Below, in pieces: positions 1 through 8,939 of a stretch of DNA of 64,000 bases (the first letter of the stretch is position 1; each line of letters begins with the position of its first letter). The stretch is from PALSA-612 sp035652235 (GTDB lineage Bacteria > Actinomycetota > Thermoleophilia > Gaiellales > Gaiellaceae): positions 1-64,000 of the forward strand of contig DASREE010000010.1 of assembly GCA_035652235.1 (NCBI GenBank), read 5' to 3'. Position numbers and translations under genes: made by a program. Under the pieces are notes generated by a model. That model ran no database searches, was not told the DNA's origin, and saw only the letters and a list, made by a program, of their open reading frames with translations.

Positions 1-1344
1 GCGATCGCCCAGGTCCCGAACATGTCCGCCGACGAGGTCGACGCCGTCGTCGAGAAGGCAAAGGCCGTGCTGCCCGCCTGGCTCGACGCCACCCCGAAGG
101 AGCGCTCCGAGCTGCTGCTGAAGCTCGCCGACGTGATCGACGACAACGCCGAGGAGCTCGCGCAGATTGAGTCGCGCAACGTCGGCAAGCCGCTGATGGC
201 CTCGCGCGACGAGATGCCGTTCTCGGCCGACAACCTCCGCTTCTTCGCCGGCGCGGCCCGCACCCTCGAGGGCAAGTCGGCGGGCGAGTACATCAAGGGC
301 TACACGTCGATGGTGCGCCGCGAGCCGCTCGGCATCGTCGCGGGGATCTGCCCGTGGAACTACCCGTTGATGATGGCCGTCTGGAAGCTGGGCCCGGCGC
401 TCGCCGCCGGCAACGTCCAGATCCTCAAGCCGGCCGAGCAGACGCCGCTCTCGCTGCTCCGCTTCCTCGAGCTCGCGGCCGATGCGATCCCGGCCGGGGT
501 GCTACAGGCGGTGACCGGCGACGGCGTCCCGACCGGCGAGCGCCTCGTCACACACCCGGACATCGGGCTCGTCTCGCTGACCGGCGACGTCGCGACCGGC
601 AAGCTGATCGCGCGGAACGCGTCGGAGACGCTCAAGCGCGTGCACCTCGAGCTCGGCGGCAAGGCGCCGATGGTCGTGCTGGACGATGCCGACCCGGCCC
701 TCGTCGCGCAGGCTGTCCGCATCGGCGGCTACTGGAACTCCGGCCAGGACTGCACGGCCTCGTCGCGTCTCCTCGTCTCCGAGCGGATCTACGACGACGT
801 CATGGCCGAGACCGTGAAGGCGGTCGAGTCGCTCGCGGTCGGCGACCCGGCCGAGTCGGAGGAGATCGAGATGGGACCGGTGATCTCGCAGGCGCAGCAG
901 GAGCGCGTGCTCGGCTTCCTCGAGCGCGCGGTGGCGGCGAAGGCGACCGTCGTCACTGGCGGCGGCACCGTCGGCGACCGCGGCTTCTTCGTCGCGCCGA
1001 CGATCGTCGCCGACGTGACGCAGGAGTCGGAGATCGTCCAGAAGGAGGTGTTCGGGCCGGTCGTCTCGGTGCAGCGCTTCTCGAGCGACGAGCAGGCGAT
1101 CGAGCTCGCGAACGGCGTCCGCTACGGGCTCGCCGCGTCGGTGTTCAGCAGGGACGTCGGCCGAGCGATGAACGCGGCGCGCCGGCTCGCCTTCGGCACC
1201 GTGTGGGTGAACGAGCACCTGTTCCCGCTCGCCTCCGAGATGCCGCACGGGGGCTTCAAGGAGTCGGGCTACGGCAAGGACATGTCGCTGTACTCGATGG
1301 AGGAGTACACGCGCGTGAAGCACGTCGTCGTCAAGCTCGCCTAG
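1..1344 (+). CDS. Aldehyde dehydrogenase, gamma-aminobutyraldehyde type (5' end outside window)
   Basis: NAD(P)-dependent aldehyde dehydrogenase. The frame is open to base 1 (the residues before the ATG at 22 read AIAQVPN, typical of the family N-terminal region), so the true start lies left of the window and 22 is probably internal. Counting from that Met, the general-base Glu is E210 in LELGGKAP, the catalytic Cys is C244 in GQDCTASSR, and the PWNYP motif is intact. It resembles gamma-aminobutyraldehyde/betaine-aldehyde dehydrogenases (PatD/Prr/PuuC group), which oxidise the aldehyde formed when putrescine is deaminated. The polyamine transporter, aminotransferase and amine-oxidase-like genes downstream on the same strand support that role. 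Exact substrate is inferred. Confidence 0.88.
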   Translation, partial: AIAQVPNMSADEVDAVVEKAKAVLPAWLDATPKERSELLLKLADVIDDNAEELAQIESRNVGKPLMASRDEMPFSADNLRFFAGAARTLEGKSAGEYIKGYTSMVRREPLGIVAGICPWNYPLMMAVWKLGPALAAGNVQILKPAEQTPLSLLRFLELAADAIPAGVLQAVTGDGVPTGERLVTHPDIGLVSLTGDVATGKLIARNASETLKRVHLELGGKAPMVVLDDADPALVAQAVRIGGYWNSGQDCTASSRLLVSERIYDDVMAETVKAVESLAVGDPAESEEIEMGPVISQAQQERVLGFLERAVAAKATVVTGGGTVGDRGFFVAPTIVADVTQESEIVQKEVFGPVVSVQRFSSDEQAIELANGVRYGLAASVFSRDVGRAMNAARRLAFGTVWVNEHLFPLASEMPHGGFKESGYGKDMSLYSMEEYTRVKHVVVKLA

Positions 1345-1437
1345 CCGCGAGGTGGTCCCGGGCGCCGGGAGGGAACGGGCGCGGTCGACGCTGCGCCCGC
1401 TTCGCTGGCGCAAACGCGCAGGATCTGCTAGAAACTT

Positions 1438-1452
1438 CCTCGCATTGCGAGG
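1438..1452. promoter_or_regulatory. Small inverted repeat upstream of the Lrp-like gene
   Basis: CCTCGC and GCGAGG are separated by ATT, ending 13 bases before the preferred GTG start at 1466. It could be an autoregulatory Lrp site or a 5'-leader hairpin. Only the symmetry is seen; function is a guess. Confidence 0.25.
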
Positions 1453-1465
1453 CGGAGACGCGGAG

Positions 1466-1987
1466 GTGCGTCGCAACGCGCAGGCCGACGGCCGGGTGCG
1501 CCCAGCCCGCCGCGCGCGGCTCGACGCCGTCGACCAGGCGATCGTGGAGGCGCTGCAGAAGAACGGCCGCGAGCCCTTTCGGCGCATCGCCTCCGCCGTC
1601 GGCGTGTCGGAGGCGACGATCCGCGCCCGTTACGCGCGCCTGCGCCGCGAGAACATCCTCCAGGTCACCGGCGTCACGAACCCGCTCGAGCTCGGCTTCG
1701 AGGCGCAGGCGATGGTCGGCATCCGCACTGCGGGCTCGCCCGACGACGTTGCCGATGCGATCGCGCAGTGGGAAGAGGCCGGCTACGTCGTCGTCACCGC
1801 GGGGCAGTTCGACGTGCTCGTCGAGCTCGTGTGCAGCGACCGGCGCCACCTGCTCGAGCTGACGGGCAGGATCCGCGCGCTGCCGGGCGTCGTCTCCACG
1901 GAGAGCTTCCTCTACCTCGAGCTGTGGAAGCAGGCGTACGACTGGGGCACGCGGATCAGGTCGGACTCGCCGGTGGGCGTCTCGTGA
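1466..1987 (+). CDS. Lrp/AsnC-family transcriptional regulator
   Basis: Probable feast/famine regulator of the adjoining polyamine genes. The N-terminal winged helix-turn-helix (about residues 13-62, with LDAVDQAIVEALQKNGR and RRIASAVGVSEATIRAR) is followed by an RAM/ligand-binding domain with the usual alternating pattern (VVTAGQFDVLVELVC). I prefer the GTG at 1466 (173 aa), with a purine-rich GGCGGAGACGCGGAG before it, over the longer frame from 1352, whose extra residues are Arg-rich and unlike the family. Its stop TGA overlaps the GTG of the potA-like gene (GTGA), so regulator and transporter are translationally coupled. Lrp proteins commonly sense amino acids; the effector here is unknown. 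Confidence 0.88.
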   Translation: MRRNAQADGRVRPARRARLDAVDQAIVEALQKNGREPFRRIASAVGVSEATIRARYARLRRENILQVTGVTNPLELGFEAQAMVGIRTAGSPDDVADAIAQWEEAGYVVVTAGQFDVLVELVCSDRRHLLELTGRIRALPGVVSTESFLYLELWKQAYDWGTRIRSDSPVGVS

Positions 1988-3108
1988 CGGTCGAGACGGA
2001 GCTCGAGCGGCACGGGGCCGCCGGGGAGGGCGCCGCCGACGTCCGGCTCGACCGCGTCACGAAGCGCTTCGACGACGTGCTCGCCGTCGACAGCCTCTCG
2101 CTCGTCGTCGAGCGCGGCAGCTTCTTCGCCCTGCTCGGGCCGTCCGGCTGCGGCAAGACGACGACGCTGCGCATGATCGGCGGCTTCGAGGAGCCGACGG
2201 AGGGCGTCATCTACCTCGGCGACCGCGAGGTGACCGGGCAGCCTCCTTACCGGCGGAACGTCAACACGGTCTTCCAGAGCTACGCCCTCTTCCCGCACCT
2301 GACCATCTTCGAGAACGTCGCCTTCGGCCTCCGCCGCCGCCGGGAGCAGCGGCAGCAGATCAGGCCGAAGGTCGAGGAGATGCTCGAGCTGGTGGGCCTC
2401 GCGGGGCTCGGCGGCCGCAAGCCGCGCCAGCTCTCCGGCGGCCAGCAGCAGCGGGTCGCGCTCGCACGCGCGCTCATCTGCCGGCCGCAGGTGCTGCTGC
2501 TCGACGAGCCGCTCGGCGCGCTCGACCTCAAGCTGCGCAAGCAGATGCAGCTCTTCCTCAAGCAGCTGCAGCACGACGTCGGCATCACCTTCATCCACGT
2601 CACGCACGACCAGGAGGAGGCGATGACGATGGCCGACACGATCGCCGTCATGAACCGCGGCCGGATCGAGCAGCTCGGCGCGCCCGACGAGCTCTACGAG
2701 CGGCCGCGCACGGCGTTCGTCGCCGGCTTCCTCGGCGTCTCCAACCTGCTGCACGGCACGGCGGGCGGCGACGGTCACGTCCGTCTCGACACGGGCGCGC
2801 AGGTGCGCGTGCCGCGGGACGCCCTCGCCGGCCGAACGGGCCGCGTGGCCGTGGGCGTGCGGCCGGAGAAGATCCGCCTCGGTCCCGGCGAGGAGAACGC
2901 CTTCCAGGGCACGGTCGCCGAGCGCGCCTACATCGGCGTCTCGACCCAGTACGTCGTGCGTACGCCGCACGGGCTCGTAACGCTCTACGTGCAGAACTCG
3001 GAGCCGGCGGCGCATGCGGTCGCGCCCGGCGACGAGGTGGTCGTGTCCTTCAGCCCCGACGCCGCGTTCGTCGTCGACCCCACGAGCAAGGAGGTGGAGG
3101 AACCGTGA
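1984..3108 (+). CDS. potA: Spermidine/putrescine ABC transporter ATP-binding protein
   Basis: ATPase of a polyamine importer, 374 aa from the GTG that overlaps the preceding stop codon by four bases. Walker A is GPSGCGKT (residues 52-59), the Q-loop is VFQSYALFPH, the signature is LSGGQQQRVALARAL, and Walker B is LLLDEPLGALD followed by the H-loop HVTHDQEEAM. The C-terminal part (about 285-370) looks like a TOBE regulatory domain, as in PotA/MalK-type ATPases. It is followed directly by the binding protein and two permeases, giving gene order A-D-B-C. The same frame is open far upstream over the Lrp gene, but that part is Arg-rich shadow sequence. Confidence 0.93.
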   Translation: MTVETELERHGAAGEGAADVRLDRVTKRFDDVLAVDSLSLVVERGSFFALLGPSGCGKTTTLRMIGGFEEPTEGVIYLGDREVTGQPPYRRNVNTVFQSYALFPHLTIFENVAFGLRRRREQRQQIRPKVEEMLELVGLAGLGGRKPRQLSGGQQQRVALARALICRPQVLLLDEPLGALDLKLRKQMQLFLKQLQHDVGITFIHVTHDQEEAMTMADTIAVMNRGRIEQLGAPDELYERPRTAFVAGFLGVSNLLHGTAGGDGHVRLDTGAQVRVPRDALAGRTGRVAVGVRPEKIRLGPGEENAFQGTVAERAYIGVSTQYVVRTPHGLVTLYVQNSEPAAHAVAPGDEVVVSFSPDAAFVVDPTSKEVEEP

Positions 3109-4241
3109 GCACGCTCACGCGCGAGGAGTTCCTGAGGCGGGCGGCGGCCGGCGGCGCCGCGCTCGCCGTGCCCGGCGCGCTCGCCGCGGTCGCCCGTGGC
3201 GCAGCCCCGGACCCGAAGAAGCTGCGCGGGAAGACGCTCGTCTTCTCCAACTGGCCGCTGTACATCGACGTCAAGAACCACCGGCATCCCTCCCTCGACC
3301 AGTTCACGAAGCGCTACGGCGTGAAGGTGAAGTACATCGAGGACATCAACGACAACTCGAGCTTCTTCGGGAAGATCCAGGCCCAGCTGCGCCGCGGCCA
3401 GTCGATCGGCCGGGACATCATCGTCATGACCGACAACTCGCCGTACCCGGCGCTGCTCGTCCAGAACAGGTGGGTGGAGAAGCTCGACAAGAGCGTCCTG
3501 CCCAACCTCAAGAACCTGCAACCGGGCCTCGCCCACCCGTCGTGGGACCCGAACCGCGACTACAGCCTGCCGTGGCAGTCGGGCATGACCGGGATCGGCT
3601 ACAACGCGAAGCTGACGAAGCCGATCACGTCGGTCGACCAGCTCTTCACCGACAAGCGGATCACGGGCAAGGTCACGCTCCTGAACGAGATGGCCGACTC
3701 GATCGGCCTGACGATGCTCTCGAACGGCGACGACCCGGGCAAGGTCGACGACGCCTCCTTCAACCGGGCGCTGGCGAAGATCCAGAAGGCGGTCAAGTCC
3801 GGGCAGATCCGACAGTTCACCGGCAACGACTACGCCGGTCTGATGGCGAAGGGCGACGTGTGGGCGGCGTTCGTCTGGTCGGGCGACATGGTGCAGCTGC
3901 ACGCCGACAACAAGAACCTGACGTTCCTGCTGCCGAAGACGGGCGGGATGATCTGGACGGACAACATGCTCATCCCCAAGCACGGCGACGCCTACCTGGC
4001 CTCGGTGTACATGAACTACGTGTACGACCCGAAGGTGGCGGCCGAGATCGAGGACTCCGTCAACTACATCTGCCCGGTGAAGGGCGCGGACAAGGTCCTG
4101 CTCGCATCCGATCCGGCCGTCGCCAGGAACACGCTCATCTTCCCGACGGACGCCATGCGCAGGCGGCTGCACCAGTTCGACCCGAAAGCGCTGTTCAACC
4201 CCGACTACAAGACGAAGTGGCAGAAGCTGCTCGGGGCCTAG
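3105..4241 (+). CDS. potD: Polyamine ABC transporter substrate-binding protein
   Basis: Extracellular solute-binding protein, 378 aa, of the spermidine/putrescine (PotD/PotF) group. The N-terminus is a Tat-like or lipoprotein-like export signal: EEFLRRAAAGGAALAVPGALA, with paired Arg before an Ala/Gly-rich hydrophobic stretch. Family features include LVFSNWPLYID near residue 45, the YIEDINDN segment, and the conserved YSLPWQSGMTGIGYN region in which aromatic and acidic residues contact the amine. The GTG start overlaps the potA stop (GTGA). Ligand specificity (putrescine, spermidine or other) cannot be read from sequence. Confidence 0.92.
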   Translation: MSTLTREEFLRRAAAGGAALAVPGALAAVARGAAPDPKKLRGKTLVFSNWPLYIDVKNHRHPSLDQFTKRYGVKVKYIEDINDNSSFFGKIQAQLRRGQSIGRDIIVMTDNSPYPALLVQNRWVEKLDKSVLPNLKNLQPGLAHPSWDPNRDYSLPWQSGMTGIGYNAKLTKPITSVDQLFTDKRITGKVTLLNEMADSIGLTMLSNGDDPGKVDDASFNRALAKIQKAVKSGQIRQFTGNDYAGLMAKGDVWAAFVWSGDMVQLHADNKNLTFLLPKTGGMIWTDNMLIPKHGDAYLASVYMNYVYDPKVAAEIEDSVNYICPVKGADKVLLASDPAVARNTLIFPTDAMRRRLHQFDPKALFNPDYKTKWQKLLGA

Positions 4242-4267
4242 CCCCGGGCAGCTGACGCCCCGCCCGC

Positions 4268-5128
4268 ATGGCCTTCATCCATCGGCACCGGTGGCTGACC
4301 CCGTACCTCCTGCTCCTGCCGGGGCTCGCCTGGCTCGTCCTCTTCTTCGTCGTTCCGCTCGGGTTCCTGGGCCACCAGTCGCTCGAGGTGCAGAACCCGA
4401 TCGACCTCTCCTACACGTTCAAGTGGGCCTGGCACAACTACTCGGACGCGATCACGACGTTCAACCCGCAGCTCGTGCGCTCGCTCGAGTACGCGGCGAT
4501 CGCGACGGCGCTCGCGCTCGTCGTCTCGTACCCGCTCGCCTACTGGATCGCCTTCCGCGGCGGCCGCTGGAAGAACGTCCTGCTCATCATCATCGTCGGC
4601 CCCTTCTTCGTCACCTACCTCATCCGCACGCTCGCCTGGGAGACGATCCTCTCCGACCAGGGGATCGTCGTCCGCACGCTCCAGCATGTCGGCATCCTCG
4701 GCCCCGACGGGCGGCTGCTCGCCACCTCCGTCGCCGTCGTCGCCGGCATCACCTACAACTTCCTGCCCTTCATGGCCCTGCCGCTGTACGTCTCGCTCGA
4801 GCAGATCGACGGGCGGCTGCTGGAGGCGGCGGAGGACCTGTATGCGAGCAGGGCGGTCGCGTTCCTGCGCGTGACGCTGCCGCTGTCGGTGCCCGGCGTC
4901 GTCGCCGGCACGCTGCTCACCTTCATCCCGGCCGCCGGCGACTTCATCAACGCGCAGCTGCTCGGCACGCCGCAGCAGTACATGATCGGCAACGTCATCA
5001 ACTCGCGCTTCAACGAGCTCCAGGACTACCCGGCGGCGGCGGCGATCTCGTTCGTGCTCATGGCGGCGATCCTCGGGCTCGTCGCGATCTACGCGCGGGC
5101 GCTCGGCACGGAGAAGCTGACCGGATGA
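4268..5128 (+). CDS. potB: Polyamine ABC transporter permease, PotB type
   Basis: Inner-membrane permease of 286 aa with about six membrane spans, beginning with a long hydrophobic helix (PYLLLLPGLAWLVLFFVVPL). The EAA cytoplasmic loop that docks on the ATPase is visible as LLEAAEDLYASRAVAFLRVTLP. It lies 26 bases after the binding-protein gene with only a weak ribosome-binding site, and its stop overlaps the ATG of the next permease (ATGA). With PotC it should form the heterodimeric channel of the importer. Confidence 0.92.
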   Translation: MAFIHRHRWLTPYLLLLPGLAWLVLFFVVPLGFLGHQSLEVQNPIDLSYTFKWAWHNYSDAITTFNPQLVRSLEYAAIATALALVVSYPLAYWIAFRGGRWKNVLLIIIVGPFFVTYLIRTLAWETILSDQGIVVRTLQHVGILGPDGRLLATSVAVVAGITYNFLPFMALPLYVSLEQIDGRLLEAAEDLYASRAVAFLRVTLPLSVPGVVAGTLLTFIPAAGDFINAQLLGTPQQYMIGNVINSRFNELQDYPAAAAISFVLMAAILGLVAIYARALGTEKLTG

Positions 5129-5973
5129 GCGTCGCCGCGGAGACGCTCGCCGTCCGCGCCCGCCCCGGGGCTGCCCTGCGCGCCTGGACGTTCGCGCGGC
5201 GCCACCTGCTCACGCTGTACGCCCTGCTCGCCTTCGGCTACCTGCTGCTCCCAGTCGCGGTCGTCGTCCTCTTCTCCTTCAACCACCCGCGCGGCCGCTT
5301 CAACTACACGTGGGAGGGCTTCACCTGGTCGAACTGGACGAACTGGGACGCCGTCCCCGGGCTGAAGCCCGCGCTCCAGACGTCGCTCGAGGTCGCCGCG
5401 ATCGCGAGCATCGCCGCCACCGTGCTCGGCACGCTGATCGCGCTCGCGCTCGTCCGTTACCGCTTCCGCGGCCGCGCCGCCACGAACGTGCTCATCTTCC
5501 TGCCGATGTCCTCGCCGGAGATCGTGCTCGGCGCGTCCCTGCTCACGCTGTTCCTCAGCCTCAACGTCGCGCTCGGCTTCTGGACGATCGTCATCGCCCA
5601 CGTCATGTTCTGCATCAGCTACGTCGTCGTCACCGTCAAGGCGCGGCTGATCGGCTTCGACCGCCACCTGGAGGAGGCGGCCATGGACCTGGGCGCGAAC
5701 GAGTGGGTGACGTTCGTGCGCGTGACGCTGCCGCTGATCGCCCCGGCCATCCTCGCGGCGCTTCTGCTCTCGTTCGCGCTCTCCATCGACGACTTCGTGA
5801 TCACGAACTTCAATGCCGGGCAGACGGTCACCTTCCCGCTGTTCGTCTGGGGCGCGGCGCGCGCAGCCGTGCCGCCGCAGATCAACGTCGTCGGGAGCGC
5901 GATCTTCGCGATCGCGATCGCGGTCATGCTCGCGAACGTGCTCGTGCAGATGCGGAGGTCGCGCGCCAGATGA
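5125..5973 (+). CDS. potC: Polyamine ABC transporter permease, PotC type
   Basis: Second permease, 282 aa, from an ATG overlapping the potB stop by four bases. An N-terminal cytoplasmic segment is followed by about six membrane helices. The EAA loop reads LEEAAMDLGANEWVTFVRVTLP, and the segment ALSIDDFVITNF matches the conserved PotC/PotI motif. It completes the A-D-B-C operon. A 49-base gap then leads to the aminotransferase, so the whole set from regulator to oxidase may be one transcript. Confidence 0.92.
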   Translation: MSVAAETLAVRARPGAALRAWTFARRHLLTLYALLAFGYLLLPVAVVVLFSFNHPRGRFNYTWEGFTWSNWTNWDAVPGLKPALQTSLEVAAIASIAATVLGTLIALALVRYRFRGRAATNVLIFLPMSSPEIVLGASLLTLFLSLNVALGFWTIVIAHVMFCISYVVVTVKARLIGFDRHLEEAAMDLGANEWVTFVRVTLPLIAPAILAALLLSFALSIDDFVITNFNAGQTVTFPLFVWGAARAAVPPQINVVGSAIFAIAIAVMLANVLVQMRRSRAR

Positions 5974-6022
5974 CCCGAGCCCGTCGCCTCTCGACGCTCA
6001 CCCCGACCAGCCAGGAGGACCG

Positions 6023-7507
6023 ATGACCGTCGACACCCGCCACGACCCCCGGAGCGAGGCCCTGCAGCGCGCCGCGCGCGAGCACCTGTGGCTGCACTTC
6101 ACGCGCATGGGAGGCTATGCGGACGGGGAGGTGCCGATCATCGTCCGCGGAGACGGCTGCTACCTCGAAGACACGAACGGCAAGCGGTACCTCGACGCGC
6201 TGGCCGGGCTCTTCTGCGTCAACCTCGGCTACGGCTTCGGCGAGGAGATCGGGCAGGCGGCGCTCGAGCAGATGCGGGAGCTGCCCTTCTACACGAACTG
6301 GTCGTACGCGCACCCGCGTGCGATCGAGCTGGCGGCCGAGGTCGCCTCGCTCGCCCCCGGCGACCTGAACCGTGTCTTCTTCGTTTCCGGCGGCTCGGAG
6401 GCGGTCGAGGCGGCCTGGAAGCTGGCGCGTCAGTACTACCAGGCGCGCCACCGGCAGCGAGCAGGCGCGGTGCGCGTGCTGGCCCCGAACGCGGACGCGG
6501 AGGCGAGGCACGAGGCGCTCGTCGCCGCGGCGGCGGCGCCGCCGCTCCGCTACAAGGCGATCGCACGGCGCGTCGCCTACCACGGCACCACCTTCGGCGC
6601 CCTGTCGCTGAGCGGCATCGCCCCCATCCGCCAGCCGTTCGAGCCGCTCGTGCCCGAGGTGCGGCACGTGCACAACACGAACCGCTACCACCGGCCGCCG
6701 GGGGAGACGGAGGCCGAGTTCACCGCCTTCCTGCTCGAGGACCTCGAGCACACCATCCAGGCGATGGGGCCGGAAACGGTCTGCCTCGTGCACATGGAGC
6801 CGGTGCAGAACGCCGGCGGCTCCTTCACGCCGCCCACAGGCTACTTCCAGGGCGTGCGCGAGATCTGCGACCGCTACGACATCCTTCTCTCGGCAGACGA
6901 GGTGATCACCGGCTTCGGCCGGCTGGGCTACTGGTTCGGCTCGGAGCGCTACGACATCCGTCCGGATCTCGTCACGTGCGCGAAGGGGCTGTCCTCGTCG
7001 TACGCGGCGATCGGCGCCGTGGTCGCGACCGACCGGGTGATGGAGCCGTTCCTCGAGGAGACGTCGATGTACTCGCACGGGATCACCTTCGGCGGCCACC
7101 CGGTCATGTGCGCGATCGCGCTGAAGAACATCGAGATCATGAAACGGGAACGCGTCGTCGAGCACGTGCGCGAGCACGAGGGCGCGCTCCGCTCGACGCT
7201 CGCGCAGCTGCTCGAGCTGCCGATCGTCGGCGACCTGCGCGGCGCCGGCTACCTGTGGGCGCTCGAGCTCGTGAAGGACAAGGAGACACGACAGACGTTC
7301 GACGACGACGAGTGCGAGTGGCTCCTGCGCGGCTTCCTCTCACGGCGCCTGTTCGAGCGCGGGCTCATCTGCCGGGCCGACGACCGCGGCGACCCGGTCG
7401 TGCAGATCTCGCCGCCGCTCGTCGCCGGCCAGGAGGAGTTCGACCAGATCGCCGGCATCCTCGGGGACGTGCTCGCTGAGGCGTGGGACGAGCTGCGCCG
7501 GCGGTAG
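6023..7507 (+). CDS. Class III PLP aminotransferase, putative polyamine:pyruvate transaminase
   Basis: Omega-aminotransferase of 494 aa. The ATG at 6023 has a strong AGGAGG six bases upstream and starts the family-like sequence. Visible family features are GSEAVEAAWKLARQYY (phosphate-binding Gly-Ser), the PLP-ring motif LLSADEVITGFGRLG, and the Schiff-base lysine in TCAKGLSSSYAAIGA. About 25 extra residues rich in Ala and Glu sit before RVAYHGTTFGALSLSG, an insertion compared with SpuC-type enzymes. In this setting the likely reaction is transfer of a terminal amino group from putrescine or a related amine to a keto acid, giving the aldehyde used by the upstream dehydrogenase. Taurine- or beta-alanine-pyruvate activity is possible. 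Confidence 0.87.
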   Translation: MTVDTRHDPRSEALQRAAREHLWLHFTRMGGYADGEVPIIVRGDGCYLEDTNGKRYLDALAGLFCVNLGYGFGEEIGQAALEQMRELPFYTNWSYAHPRAIELAAEVASLAPGDLNRVFFVSGGSEAVEAAWKLARQYYQARHRQRAGAVRVLAPNADAEARHEALVAAAAAPPLRYKAIARRVAYHGTTFGALSLSGIAPIRQPFEPLVPEVRHVHNTNRYHRPPGETEAEFTAFLLEDLEHTIQAMGPETVCLVHMEPVQNAGGSFTPPTGYFQGVREICDRYDILLSADEVITGFGRLGYWFGSERYDIRPDLVTCAKGLSSSYAAIGAVVATDRVMEPFLEETSMYSHGITFGGHPVMCAIALKNIEIMKRERVVEHVREHEGALRSTLAQLLELPIVGDLRGAGYLWALELVKDKETRQTFDDDECEWLLRGFLSRRLFERGLICRADDRGDPVVQISPPLVAGQEEFDQIAGILGDVLAEAWDELRRR

Positions 7508-8880
7508 CCCCGGGCGACCGGCCCGCCTGGTGGCTCGAGGAGGCGCCGCCCGACCCACCGGGGGAGCCGCTCGCCGGGACGGTCGACGCCGACGTGGCGA
7601 TCGTCGGCGGCGGCTACACGGGCCTGTGGACGGCGCTGGCGCTGAAGGAGCGGCGCCCGGCGCTCGAGGTGGCCCTCGTCGAGGCGGAGTTCTGCGGCTT
7701 CGGCCCGAGCGGGCGCAACGGCGGCTTCCTCGAGTCGTTCTGGCCGGCGCTCGGCCGGCTGCGCGGACGGCTCGGCGACGAGGGCGCGCTCGCGGTCGCG
7801 CGCGCCTCGGCGGGCGTGTTCGACGCCGTCCGCGCGCTTCCGGACGACGTGTGGCTGCGGGAGGGTGGCATGCTCATGGTCTCCGCCTCGCCGGCGCAGG
7901 ACGCCGCCGTCGAGGCGGCCGTGCGGACGGCCGCCGCGCTCGGCGTGCCGGAGCAGGCGGTGCCGCTCACGGCCGAGGAGGTGGCGGCGCGCTGCCGCTC
8001 GCCGCGCTTCCGCGCGGGCGTCCTCTTCCCCGCGGTCGCGACCGTTCAGCCCGCGCGGCTCGTGCGCGCGCTGCGGCGGGCGGCGCTCGGCCGGGGCGTG
8101 CGTATCTTCGAGCGCTCGCGCGCGCGCGACGTCCGGCCGGGCCTCGTGCGGACGTCCGGCGGCAGCGTGCGCGCCGGCGAGGTTGTGCTCGCGACGAACG
8201 CGTGGTTCACCGGCCGGCGCGAGGCGCGCCGCCGGCTGACGAACTTCGGCAGCTACGTCGTCCTCACCGAGCCGCTGCCGCAGCGGCTGCGCGAGCTCGG
8301 CTGGACGGGCGGGGAGGCGATCGTCGACGGGCGCATGTTCCTGCACTACTTCCGGACGACGGAGGACGGGCGCGTGCTGATGGGCTCGGGCTCGGGGCCG
8401 ATCGGCTTCGGCGGCCGCGTCGACCGGCGCTTCACCCACGACGCCGCCACCGTCGGTCGGGCGGAGGCGGCGCTTGCGCGCCTGCTGCCCGGGCTCGGCG
8501 AGGCGAGGATCGAGCAGGCGTGGGGAGGCCCGATCGACGTCTCCGCGGATCACCTGCCCTTCTTCGGCAGCGTCCCAGGCGGGCACGTCCACTACGGGGC
8601 CGGCTACTCCGGGAACGGCGTCGGCCCGAGCTGGCTGGGCGGCCGGATCCTGGCCTCGCTCGCGCTCGGCCTCGAGGACGAGTGGTCGTCCCTGCCGCTC
8701 GTCACACGTCGCGTGCCCTCGTTCCCGCCGGAGCCGGTTCGCCGGCTCGGCGGCGGGCTCGTCCGCTGGGGGATCCTCGGCGTCGAGGAGGCCGACGACC
8801 GGGGCGTCCGGCCGCCGCCGGGGGCGCGGGCGATCGCCTCGCTGCCTCGCCGCTTCGGGCTGCGCGTCGGCACCCGGTAG
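7483..8880 (+). CDS. FAD-dependent amine oxidoreductase, PuuB/DAO family
   Basis: Glycine/D-amino-acid-oxidase-fold flavoprotein, 465 aa. The FAD-binding motif VAIVGGGYTGLWTAL is near residue 39, followed by GPSGRNGGFLES, a hallmark of gamma-glutamylputrescine oxidase (PuuB)-like proteins. GYSGNGVGPSWLGGRILASL near the C-terminus is the second FAD contact. The GTG at 7483 overlaps the aminotransferase end by 25 bases, so the two genes are coupled. It probably oxidises an amine to the aldehyde and offers a second route into the dehydrogenase. No gamma-glutamylputrescine synthetase (PuuA) gene is in view, so the substrate may be a free amine. Confidence 0.85.
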   Translation: MGRAAPAVAPGDRPAWWLEEAPPDPPGEPLAGTVDADVAIVGGGYTGLWTALALKERRPALEVALVEAEFCGFGPSGRNGGFLESFWPALGRLRGRLGDEGALAVARASAGVFDAVRALPDDVWLREGGMLMVSASPAQDAAVEAAVRTAAALGVPEQAVPLTAEEVAARCRSPRFRAGVLFPAVATVQPARLVRALRRAALGRGVRIFERSRARDVRPGLVRTSGGSVRAGEVVLATNAWFTGRREARRRLTNFGSYVVLTEPLPQRLRELGWTGGEAIVDGRMFLHYFRTTEDGRVLMGSGSGPIGFGGRVDRRFTHDAATVGRAEAALARLLPGLGEARIEQAWGGPIDVSADHLPFFGSVPGGHVHYGAGYSGNGVGPSWLGGRILASLALGLEDEWSSLPLVTRRVPSFPPEPVRRLGGGLVRWGILGVEEADDRGVRPPPGARAIASLPRRFGLRVGTR

Positions 8881-8916
8881 GGTGGAGCCGCGCGCCGCAA
8901 TCGTCTCGTCTCGCCC

Positions 8917-8939
8917 CCAAGTAACAGTCTGTTACAAGG
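8917..8939. repeat. Copy 1 of a conserved palindrome (core GTAACAG-T-CTGTTAC)
   Basis: CCAA, GTAACAG, T, CTGTTAC, AAGG lie in the gap between two converging genes. The TAA stop of the DNA polymerase IV gene is inside the right arm. The inner seven bases on each side pair perfectly; the outer AAGG does not match CCAA. The same core occurs at 16223, 16338 and 37984. Candidate bidirectional terminator or protein-binding extragenic repeat. Confidence 0.6.

Noticed and set aside
354..1862. Long plus-strand open frame of about 500 codons crossing the dehydrogenase and the Lrp gene
   Set aside because: Its product is extremely Arg-rich without family motifs; it is an out-of-frame shadow caused by the very high GC content. 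Many such long frames opposite or beside real genes in the window were dropped for the same reason.
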